Source: Ekhidna sp964289745 (GTDB lineage Bacteria > Bacteroidota > Bacteroidia > Cytophagales > Cyclobacteriaceae). Taken from it: 64,000 nt of DNA. Made by a program: the position numbers and the translations under genes. The stretch is from the NCBI GenBank assembly GCA_964289745.1, contig CAXYMM010000001.1:1736001-1800000 (forward strand). Reading direction: 5' to 3'. The notes below the pieces were generated by a model that was given only the letters and a program-made list of their open reading frames with translations, was not told the origin of the DNA and searched no databases. Each line of letters begins with the position of its first letter. Positions within the stretch are counted from its first letter, which is position 1. This document shows positions 8,895 to 16,132 of the stretch, in pieces.

Positions 8895-10262
8895 ATGCAA
8901 AAAATACTTATAATTGGTGCGGGACAGTCCTGTACCTCTTTAATCAAATACTTATTAGATTCCTGCATCAAAGAGGGCTGGAAACTTACGATAATTGAAA
9001 AGAACAAGGCACTTGCCGAGAGCAAAATAACCGGGTATGATTGTGCATCAATCGTTGGAATTGACATTTCTGATGAAGCATCCCTATCTGCGATGGTGCA
9101 AGAACATGACATTGCGATCTCTATGCTCCCAGCGGCTCTGCACGTTCATATCGCAAAGAAATGTGCCGAGTATGGGAAACACTTCCTTACCGCTTCGTAT
9201 CTTAAAGATGACATAAAGGCGTTAGCTCCCGACTTTGAAAAAGCAGGCAAAACCGCCATCATGGAACTGGGTTTAGATCCAGGAATCGATCATATGAGTG
9301 CGATGAAAGTCTTAGATGATCTTAAAGAAAAAGGATATAACCTTACGGGTTTTGAAACATTTACTGGTGGCTTAGTAGCCGATGAATCCGTTGCTGACAA
9401 CCCGTGGCAGTATAAGTTTACCTGGAATCCTCGAAATGTGGTTACAGCTGGGCAAGGATGTTGTAAATTTATTTTGGAGGGGAGGTTCAAGTATATACCC
9501 TACAATAAATTGTTTAAACGCACGGAGATGATTTACATCCCAGACTATGGCTACTTCGAAGGGTACGCTAATCGAGATTCTTTAGCCTATTTAGATGTTT
9601 ATAACCTTCAGGGAATTCAAACACTCTACAGAGGCACATTGAGAAGACCTGGCTACTGTGCTGCATGGGATATCTTCATTCAGTTAGGGGCGACAGACGA
9701 CACCTACTACATGGAGAATGTAGAAGAAATGACGCATCGTCAATTCATCAACTCATTTCTTTCTTACAATCCAAATGATTCCATAGAATTGAAGCTGGCA
9801 CATTATATGAATCTACCCATTGACTCGGACATTATGTTTAAGATAAAATGGTTAGGTCTTTTTGACGATGAGCTAGTAGGATTGAAAAAAGGAACTCCAG
9901 CCCAAATTTTAGAGCATATTCTCAAAAAAAAATGGACGCTTACTAAAGAAGATAGAGACATGATTTTGATGTGGCATAAGTTCAATTTTTTAGATAATGG
10001 ACATCCTCGGCAAATAGAGTCAAGCATGGTAGCATTGGGGGATGACGACTTAAATACCGCAATGGCAAAAACAGTAGGTCTGCCATTGGCAATTGCCACT
10101 AAGTTGATTTTAAAAGGTGAAATCCAACTTTCAGGTCTTCATATCCCGATCAAAAAGAAAATTTACGATCCTATATTGAGTGAGCTTTCTAGTCTAGGGT
10201 TTGATTTTTCGGAGCGAGAAGTAGAAATTACTAAAAGCGAAAAAAAGACTTCTTCAATATAA
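8895..10262 (+). CDS. Saccharopine dehydrogenase-family protein
   Basis: A 455-residue oxidoreductase with an N-terminal Rossmann motif ILIIGAGQSCTSLIKYL and a C-terminal saccharopine dehydrogenase catalytic domain. AISMLPAALHVHIAKKC and MELGLDPGIDHMSAMK are hallmarks of the glutamate-forming (LYS9-type) group. Those enzymes interconvert saccharopine and glutamate plus aminoadipate semialdehyde. Because lysC suggests lysine synthesis by the diaminopimelate route, a role in lysine degradation or with another amino acid is more likely than biosynthesis; this is inference. The gene starts 40 bp after the SDR gene. Confidence 0.88.
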   Translation: MQKILIIGAGQSCTSLIKYLLDSCIKEGWKLTIIEKNKALAESKITGYDCASIVGIDISDEASLSAMVQEHDIAISMLPAALHVHIAKKCAEYGKHFLTASYLKDDIKALAPDFEKAGKTAIMELGLDPGIDHMSAMKVLDDLKEKGYNLTGFETFTGGLVADESVADNPWQYKFTWNPRNVVTAGQGCCKFILEGRFKYIPYNKLFKRTEMIYIPDYGYFEGYANRDSLAYLDVYNLQGIQTLYRGTLRRPGYCAAWDIFIQLGATDDTYYMENVEEMTHRQFINSFLSYNPNDSIELKLAHYMNLPIDSDIMFKIKWLGLFDDELVGLKKGTPAQILEHILKKKWTLTKEDRDMILMWHKFNFLDNGHPRQIESSMVALGDDDLNTAMAKTVGLPLAIATKLILKGEIQLSGLHIPIKKKIYDPILSELSSLGFDFSEREVEITKSEKKTSSI

Positions 10263-10320
10263 GATTTATAAGGAAAAAACGCAGACGGTAATGAACTTTT
10301 TCTCTCTTTAGACCACATGT

Positions 10321-10944
10321 TTATTGAATAATGTGCGCTTTCACTACCGAGTCTATTTCGACCATTACATTGTCGATTTGGGAAATATCACTTTCCCAAT
10401 GATTTTCGATCAGACGCTGTAAGTGACCAGCTAATTTAATTTCTTCTTTCTTTTGTTTGCCTTTAGCAAAGTGAATTGCGCTTTGAAGGTGATCTATTGC
10501 GTGATCGATGGTTATTTTTGCCTCTTCATTCTTTCCCTCCTTAACGTAAACCTCCGATATTCGCAGTGAAGCAAAAGCCATGGAGTTCATAGCATCTGCA
10601 AAGGCTTCGTACATTAAATCTTCATCAATATCTTCCGCAGTTATATGATCCTCAACAATTTGTAAGTCACGAATGGCTACTTCAATAGCCGAGAAACTAA
10701 CACTATCACCGTCTTGCTTTAATATTTTCATAGTAGCTATGGCCTCGTCCAAAAATTTAATCGCATTAATTTCTTTATTATCCTGAAAATTCCGATCTGC
10801 AGTACCCATTAATAAATCTGGCTCAACGGCAAGGTCTGTTAGGTTCGGATTTTTCATTTTTTTAACTCGTTGCACTTTGAAATAAAACATCATTCCGCCA
10901 ACTATTGCTGCTACAAATAGAAAATAATAAAAACCTTTATTCAT
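10321..10944 (-). CDS. Hypothetical protein, single N-terminal membrane segment
   Basis: A 207-residue protein, not recognised as a named family. Residues 2-20 (NKGFYYFLFVAAIVGGMMF) form one membrane anchor or uncleaved signal, followed by a basic stop-transfer KVQRVKKMK. The rest is mainly helical with repeated pairs of helices resembling TPR-like packing (EINAIKFLDEAIATMKILK; NEEAKITIDHAIDHLQSA). I start at the internal ATG (10942-10944) because the longer frame runs into the end of rnhA and its extra residues do not look coding. It is in line with rnhA upstream on the same strand. Confidence 0.65.
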   Translation of the reverse strand: MNKGFYYFLFVAAIVGGMMFYFKVQRVKKMKNPNLTDLAVEPDLLMGTADRNFQDNKEINAIKFLDEAIATMKILKQDGDSVSFSAIEVAIRDLQIVEDHITAEDIDEDLMYEAFADAMNSMAFASLRISEVYVKEGKNEEAKITIDHAIDHLQSAIHFAKGKQKKEEIKLAGHLQRLIENHWESDISQIDNVMVEIDSVVKAHIIQ

Positions 10945-10978
10945 TTTTGAATAATTAATCTGTGTTAAAATTAATTGA

Positions 10979-11434
10979 TTATAACCGACTTTCCTCAAAA
11001 GCCTGATCAACTTTTAATTGATTAGATGTTGATGCCCTTACTGCTAGTTCATCGCAGCGTTCATTTTCAGGGTGGCCTGCATGTCCTTTAACCCATTGGA
11101 AGGTAACATTATGAGGCTTAGCGGCCACTAAATATCGCTCCCACAGGTCTCTATTCTTCTTACCTTTAAAATTTTTCTTTTTCCATCCATCAAGCCATTT
11201 TTTAGTTACAGCATCTACCACATACTTGCTGTCGGAAACAACGTTCACGTCCCAGCCTGGTTTCTTAATCGCCTCCAAACCTGCAATAATAGCCAACAAC
11301 TCCATGCGGTTATTGGTTGTCATTCTAAATCCTTCGGAGAGTTCTTTCTCTTTTGAGCCGTATCTTAAAATGGCGCCGTAACCTCCCGGACCTGGATTTC
11401 CTTTGGCTGCCCCATCTGTATATAATATAATCAT
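10979..11434 (-). CDS. rnhA: Ribonuclease HI
   Basis: A type 1 RNase H of about 151 residues that cleaves the RNA strand of RNA-DNA hybrids. The four acidic catalytic residues are visible: Asp in IILYTDGAAKGNPGPGG, Glu in NNRMELLAIIAG, Asp in NVVSDSKYVVDAV, and Asp in ENERCDELAVRAS; the His of WVKGHAGHPENE is also present. The basic patch GWKKKNFKGKKNRDLW is the hybrid-binding handle found in E. coli RNase HI. I use the ATG at 11434; another three codons upstream overlaps the end of the marC remnant. Confidence 0.94.
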   Translation of the reverse strand: MIILYTDGAAKGNPGPGGYGAILRYGSKEKELSEGFRMTTNNRMELLAIIAGLEAIKKPGWDVNVVSDSKYVVDAVTKKWLDGWKKKNFKGKKNRDLWERYLVAAKPHNVTFQWVKGHAGHPENERCDELAVRASTSNQLKVDQAFEESRL

Positions 11435-12005
11435 AGCATCCAATGATTTTTATATATCTTAGTGGAAACAGTTAGTAATACAATTCCAAATACTTTATGA
11501 AGGATATTCAAACCTGTTTCTCCCATTACTTTTTCCAGCCACCCAAAGTTCTTCAAAACGATATATACAAAAAGTAGATTAAAGAAAACACCTATCAGAA
11601 TGTTGATGGTATCGTATTCTACTTTGAGCGAAATGAGAGTAGTCATCGTTCCTGCACCCACTATCAACGAAAATGCAATAGGTACGATAGAAGCACTATT
11701 TGAATCTTCTGGATCTGATTTAAAAAGCCGTAAGTTTAAAATCATTTCCATGCCTAAAAAAACATTATAATAGCACCGGCTATTGCAAAAGAAGCCACAT
11801 CTATTCCGAAGAGGTGAAGTATACTCTCACCAACTAAAAGGAATACTATCGTGATAACTCTCGAAACAAGTGTCGCCTTACCCGACTGTACATGCCCAAA
11901 CTTTTTACGTAGGTCAATGATTACGGGTACATTTCCCAATATATCAATTACTGAAAATAAGATTAAGGAAACGCTTATTTTGACTTTTAAACTCAATTTG
12001 CCCAT
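11431..12005 (-). pseudogene. marC: MarC-family membrane protein, frameshifted
   Basis: Two adjacent frames together make one MarC/UPF0056 protein of about 190 residues. The first (12005 down to 11754) encodes FSVIDILGNVPVIIDLRK and FGIDVASFAIAGAIIMFF and then hits TAG. The second (in frame from 11751) continues GMEMILNLRLFK, then SIVPIAFSLIVGAGTMTTLI and the last membrane helices, ending in NHWML. The break lies in a run of seven T on the coding strand (A-run 11756-11762 on +); eight T would read through as MFFLGMEM, the expected MarC sequence. MarC proteins are multi-pass membrane proteins of unclear function. This is either a real frameshift, slippage-dependent expression, or a sequencing error. 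Confidence 0.85.
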
Positions 12006-12062
12006 TTCATTTAATTGTTAACACAAAAGTAATATGAGTGAGATTCGAAGAAGAAGAATATT

Positions 12063-12094
12063 TTTGCGATTTGCTACTGCGAAAAATAATTTTG
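12063..12094 (+). promoter_or_regulatory. Predicted Bacteroidota-type promoter
   Basis: TTTG at 12063-12066, a 20-nt spacer, and TAATTTTG at 12087-12094 match the Bacteroidota primary sigma consensus (TTTG, about 19 nt, TAnnTTTG). It lies 61 bp upstream of the start codon of the secreted TPR protein and points towards it. Confidence 0.5.
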
Positions 12095-12155
12095 GATGCT
12101 TAGTAACAAGGCTTGGCGATATATTTACTTTAGCAATTCGCCCAAACTATTTTTC

Positions 12156-13466
12156 ATGAAAAAAATATCCATTTCTACTTTATTGGTAATCATCGCATTA
12201 CCGTCTTTCGCTCAGGAAGGATGGAACTGGCCTGAAGATGAAGAACTGCATAAACTATCGAAAGAAAAGCAAGCCTACTACAAATTGCTCTTAGCACAAG
12301 ATAAATTCAAGGAAGCAATGCCCCCCCTCAATTGGTTATATGCAAACAATCCTGATCTACATCAAACCATCTACATAGAAGGTGAAAGTACTTTAAAAAA
12401 AATCATGGAAGATATAGATGATAAAGAGCGGGTAAAAACATTAAAAGATTCGGTTCTATGGATGTATGACCAACGTATAGAACACTTTGATAACGATGCG
12501 AAGACGATGGATAGAAAAGCCTATCAGGCATTCCAATTTTATTATAAGCAACCAGAAAAATATCCGATGCTTTTAGAACTCTACGAAAAAGCCTACGAAC
12601 TGAATGAGGCAAAGATTTCTAACTTCAACTTGAATTCCTACATGCTACTTGCCAAACTATCTTATAAAAATAACCCGCAAGAAATGCCTGCAGAAAAAGT
12701 TTTAGACATTCACTCAACCATTTCTGATATCATCGAAGAGAAAAAAAATAATGGTGAAAAACCAGAAAGACTAAACAAAGAACAAAATAAAACCGATGCA
12801 TGGCTAAGTTCAATTGATGGAATTCTTACGTGTGAGTTTATTGAAACAACTTTGGTTCCAAAGTTTAGGGAAAATCTTTCTGATATAGGAATTGCGAAGA
12901 AGATATTTAAATATTCCGTGCAGGCCAAGTGTACTGGTGAAAGTTACTTCTTGGAGGCAAGTGAGCCCGTATTTAAAGACCAACCTTCCTATACTTTAGC
13001 AAATGCTATTGGAAGCAGATACCTAGCTAGTGACGCGATAAATAAAGGACTTGAGTACTTTATTCACGCAGCCCAGCTTGCAAGTAATGATGTAGAAAAA
13101 TACGATGCACTAATGGGGCAAGCCCTTTCTTACAGCAAAAAAGGGGATAAACCAAAAGCAAGAGTACTCGCATACGAGGCACTTAGCACCAAACCAGATA
13201 GCAAAGAAGCCTTTAATTTAATTGGTAATTTGTACTTTACGAGTTTTGAAGAATGCCAAGGTGGGGAAAGTAAAGTTCTAGATCGAGGTGTATTCTTAGC
13301 TGCATACGACATGTACAAAAAAGCAGGAAACAGTTCTCAGATGAAAGCATCTAAAAGCCAGTTCCCGTCGGTTGAGGAAATTTTCAATGAAAACTACGAA
13401 GAAGGGCAAAATATAACGGTTGGTTGCTGGATTGATCAGACGGTGGCTCTGAAATCAAGAGATTAA
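12156..13466 (+). CDS. Secreted TPR-like protein of unknown function
   Basis: A 436-residue protein with a clear signal peptide (MKKISISTLLVIIALPSFAQ, cleavage after FAQ). The remainder is helical with degenerate tetratricopeptide pairs: YKLLLAQDKFKEAMPPLNWLY, then YPMLLELYEKAYELNE, and in the C-terminal third GLEYFIHAAQLA, ALSYSKKGDKPKARVLAYEA and AFNLIGNLYFTS. The C-terminus GCWIDQTVALKSR recurs in Bacteroidota TPR proteins. It probably acts in the periplasm or at the outer membrane as a protein-interaction scaffold; the partner is unknown. An earlier in-frame ATG at 12096 would bury the signal peptide, so 12156 is preferred. Confidence 0.75.
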   Translation: MKKISISTLLVIIALPSFAQEGWNWPEDEELHKLSKEKQAYYKLLLAQDKFKEAMPPLNWLYANNPDLHQTIYIEGESTLKKIMEDIDDKERVKTLKDSVLWMYDQRIEHFDNDAKTMDRKAYQAFQFYYKQPEKYPMLLELYEKAYELNEAKISNFNLNSYMLLAKLSYKNNPQEMPAEKVLDIHSTISDIIEEKKNNGEKPERLNKEQNKTDAWLSSIDGILTCEFIETTLVPKFRENLSDIGIAKKIFKYSVQAKCTGESYFLEASEPVFKDQPSYTLANAIGSRYLASDAINKGLEYFIHAAQLASNDVEKYDALMGQALSYSKKGDKPKARVLAYEALSTKPDSKEAFNLIGNLYFTSFEECQGGESKVLDRGVFLAAYDMYKKAGNSSQMKASKSQFPSVEEIFNENYEEGQNITVGCWIDQTVALKSRD

Positions 13467-13657
13467 GATTTAACTAACTAACCAAACCTCTGATCCATCA
13501 TTTTCGATGAACTTTTTTTAAAGCATTAGTTCAGTTGCCAAACCCCCTTTGACCAGAAATGTCTGAACTATTAGACTCAAAAAAATTTTTAAAAGCTTTA
13601 ACCCGCCCTCATCTGCTTACTCTCCCATTGCAATTCGGAAAAAAATCAATTGAGAGG

Positions 13658-14077
13658 CTAACTGCCGATTAGTTTATTGATTGCTTCTTCGTATCCTGCT
13701 AACCCCATTCCGCTAATGGTTTCTACACATACATCTTGAACATAACTTACCTGACGAAAATCCTCTCTTTCAGCTAAATTTGAAATATGTACCTCGAACA
13801 CTGGAGTGGTAATTGCCTTTATCGCATCTCTCAAAGCAATACTGGTATGGGTGTAGCCCCCTGGGTTGAATACAATCCCATCAAAAGAAAAACCTACCTC
13901 ATGGAGTTTATCAATAAGTGATCCTTCATGGTTACTTTGAAAGTATAAGAGTTCATGGTTTGTAAACCTTTCCTTCAGACCATCTAAAAAACTCCCAAAC
14001 GTTTGTGTTCCATAGACTTCTGGCTCGCGCTTTCCTAGTAGATTTAAGTTCGGACCGTTTAAAATTAAAATCTTCAA
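13658..14077 (-). CDS. aroQ: Type II 3-dehydroquinate dehydratase
   Basis: A 139-residue type II dehydroquinase, catalysing step three of the shikimate pathway. The family start ILNGPNLNLLGKREPEVYG holds the catalytic Arg and Tyr of the lid loop. SNHEGSLIDKLHE, FNPGGYTHTSIALRDAI and FEVHISNLAEREDFR (with the catalytic His) complete the active site. It is divergent from the Xer recombinase gene, an arrangement common in Bacteroidota. It feeds the same aromatic pathway as the trp/aroF/phhA operon further along the window. Confidence 0.95.
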   Translation of the reverse strand: MKILILNGPNLNLLGKREPEVYGTQTFGSFLDGLKERFTNHELLYFQSNHEGSLIDKLHEVGFSFDGIVFNPGGYTHTSIALRDAIKAITTPVFEVHISNLAEREDFRQVSYVQDVCVETISGMGLAGYEEAINKLIGS

Positions 14078-14095
14078 AATAGAAAGTTTGCTTAT

Positions 14096-14103
14096 TAATT
14101 TTG
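14096..14103 (+). promoter_or_regulatory. Possible -7 promoter element
   Basis: TAATTTTG matches the Bacteroidota -7 consensus TAnnTTTG, 62 bp before the Xer recombinase start, in the divergent aroQ-xer gap. No good TTTG element lies 19-20 nt upstream, so support is weak. Confidence 0.3.
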
Positions 14104-14165
14104 AAAATTAACTGATTGGCAGTATTCAAAGAAACATTGCCAGTAAATCTTCAAACCAAGGCGCA

Positions 14166-15065
14166 TTGAGCTGGGAAATTTATAGCAAGCAATTCAAGAG
14201 TTATTTAAAGCTGGAGCGATCGCTCTCCGCAAATTCGATTGATGCATATTTGGCAGATCTAGCTAAACTGAAACAGTTTTTTGATTTATCAGGAAAAGAT
14301 ATTGTTCCAACCAAAGTAACTCAGAAAGACCTGATTGATTTTCTGGAATTCATTCATGATCTGGGTCTGTCTGAACATACACAAGCTCGAATGGTTTCGG
14401 GCTTAAAAGCCTTTTTTAAATTTTTGGTATATGAAGAAGTTATCGAAAAAAACCCCACATCTCTAATAGAGACGCCAAGGTTAGGAAGAAAATTGCCTGA
14501 TACACTAGACCTTCCTGAGATAGAAAAGCTTTTTGCAGCCATCGATAGATCCAAGCCAGAGGGTCAAAGAAACAGAACAATGTTGGAAACACTCTATAGT
14601 TCTGGTCTACGTGTATCGGAGCTAATCGAACTGAAGATTAGTAATATTTACGAGGATATAGGTTTTTTAAGAATCATGGGAAAGGGCAGTAAGGAACGGC
14701 TAGTCCCCGTAGGACTATCTGCGTTAAAGCATATCCGAATCTACAGAGATAAGGTTCGTGTACATATTCCAATTAGGAAAGAGTATGAAGACCATCTTTT
14801 TCTTAACCGATGGGGAAAAGCGATAAGCCGAGTTATGGTTTTCATGATAATTAAAGAACTGGCAAAAAAAATTGGCCTAAAAAAGAATATCAGTCCTCAT
14901 ACCTTTCGGCATAGCTTTGCCACTCATTTGGTAGAGGGGGGGGCAGATTTAAGAGCGGTTCAGGAAATGTTAGGGCATGAATCCATTACTACGACTGAAA
15001 TTTATACGCACCTTGATCGAGATTATTTGAAGCAAGTGATTACACAATACCACCCTAGAAGTTAA
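14166..15065 (+). CDS. xerD: XerC/XerD-type tyrosine recombinase
   Basis: A 299-residue tyrosine recombinase, the expected length for a Xer protein that resolves chromosome dimers at dif. The N-terminal SAM-like core-binding domain spans about 5-90 (YLKLERSLSANSIDAYLADL). Catalytic residues are all visible: Arg in LYSSGLRVSELIEL, Lys in GKGSKERLVP, His-x-x-Arg in SPHTFRHSFATHL, His in MLGHESITTTEIY, and the nucleophile Tyr in TEIYTHL. The start is a TTG; no ATG precedes the conserved N-terminus. FtsK, its activator in dimer resolution, is encoded 1.1 kb downstream. It overlaps pyrD by 1 bp. XerC versus XerD assignment is not certain. Confidence 0.88.
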   Translation: MSWEIYSKQFKSYLKLERSLSANSIDAYLADLAKLKQFFDLSGKDIVPTKVTQKDLIDFLEFIHDLGLSEHTQARMVSGLKAFFKFLVYEEVIEKNPTSLIETPRLGRKLPDTLDLPEIEKLFAAIDRSKPEGQRNRTMLETLYSSGLRVSELIELKISNIYEDIGFLRIMGKGSKERLVPVGLSALKHIRIYRDKVRVHIPIRKEYEDHLFLNRWGKAISRVMVFMIIKELAKKIGLKKNISPHTFRHSFATHLVEGGADLRAVQEMLGHESITTTEIYTHLDRDYLKQVITQYHPRS

Positions 15066-16093
15066 TGTATCGATTTATTAAACCGATTTTATTTCTTTTT
15101 CAGCCTGAAAAAGCTCACCTAATTACAACAAAACTGCTCAACCTCACCTTGAGAATACCCTTAGGTAAAGGTTTGATCAAATACTTATATGATTATAAAA
15201 ATCCTATTCTAGCGCAAAATGTATTCGGTCTGAACTTCAAAAATCCTGTGGGGCTTGCCGCTGGGTTCGACAAGAATGCCGAGTTAATCGACGATTTTAC
15301 CCACCTTGGGTTTGGCTTCATAGAAATAGGCACGCTTACCCCCAAAGCCCAATCAGGCAACCCTCAACCACGTCTGTTTAGACTGGCTCAAGATGAAGCA
15401 CTTATCAATCGAATGGGATTTAACAACGAAGGTGTTGAATGTGCATTAGAACGTTTAAAAGCTAGAAAATCAAATATTATCGTCGGGGGGAACATTGGAA
15501 AGAATAAATCAACGCCTAATGAAGAAGCCTTAGCTGATTACCTTATTTGCTTTGAGAAGCTCTATCCATATGTCGACTACTTCGTGGTGAATGTAAGCAG
15601 TCCAAACACTCCAAGGCTACGGGCGTTACAAGAGAAAGAACCCCTTACTCAACTTTTGAAATCACTACAAAAAAACAACAGTAAGAAACCCGTCCCTAAG
15701 CCAATACTGCTAAAGATTGCACCGGATTTGTCTGAAGCACAACTGGATGATATTATCGAGATCACCAACTTACTAAGCCTAGACGGGCTAATTGTATCGA
15801 ATACAACAATAGATAGGAGTGGATTAGCCTTGCCCAAAAAAGACATAGAAAAGATAGGAAGCGGAGGGTTGAGCGGTAAGCCCGTCTTTAAGAAATCGAA
15901 TGATGTGCTCAGGTATATAAAAAAAGGGGTTGCTAACGTTCCGATTATTGCTGTGGGAGGCATTATGTCCGCACAAGATGCAATAGAGAAACTGGAAGCA
16001 GGCGCTACCTTGATCCAGATTTACACGGGTTTGGTATATCGGGGACCTAAGCTTATTAGAGAGATCAATAGAGCAATCGCTAAACGCCCTTGA
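15065..16093 (+). CDS. pyrD: Dihydroorotate dehydrogenase (quinone), class 2
   Basis: A 342-residue class 2 DHODH that oxidises dihydroorotate to orotate, passing electrons to quinone at the inner membrane. The N-terminal ~40 residues form the amphipathic quinone tunnel typical of class 2 (IKPILFLFQPEKAHL). NPVGLAAGFDKNAELI, GFGFIEIGTLTPKAQSGNP and NRMGFNNEG are family signatures. The catalytic Ser lies in VNVSSPNTPRLRALQ. FMN-phosphate binding is by AVGGIMSAQDAIEKL and IYTGLVYRGP. pyrF, the last step of UMP synthesis, lies 4 kb downstream on the same strand. Confidence 0.95.
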   Translation: MYRFIKPILFLFQPEKAHLITTKLLNLTLRIPLGKGLIKYLYDYKNPILAQNVFGLNFKNPVGLAAGFDKNAELIDDFTHLGFGFIEIGTLTPKAQSGNPQPRLFRLAQDEALINRMGFNNEGVECALERLKARKSNIIVGGNIGKNKSTPNEEALADYLICFEKLYPYVDYFVVNVSSPNTPRLRALQEKEPLTQLLKSLQKNNSKKPVPKPILLKIAPDLSEAQLDDIIEITNLLSLDGLIVSNTTIDRSGLALPKKDIEKIGSGGLSGKPVFKKSNDVLRYIKKGVANVPIIAVGGIMSAQDAIEKLEAGATLIQIYTGLVYRGPKLIREINRAIAKRP

Positions 16094-16132
16094 TGAACCC
16101 TTAAAACTCTACTATTTTTGAAGTCGCAACCT

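Noticed and set aside
9803..10099. Minus-strand frame inside the saccharopine dehydrogenase gene
   Set aside because: Antisense to a conserved coding region; composition is as expected of a shadow frame.
14166..15065. Integrase of an integrated element
   Set aside because: The length, the aroQ neighbour, the nearby ftsK and the lack of att-like repeats or phage genes point to a housekeeping Xer recombinase.
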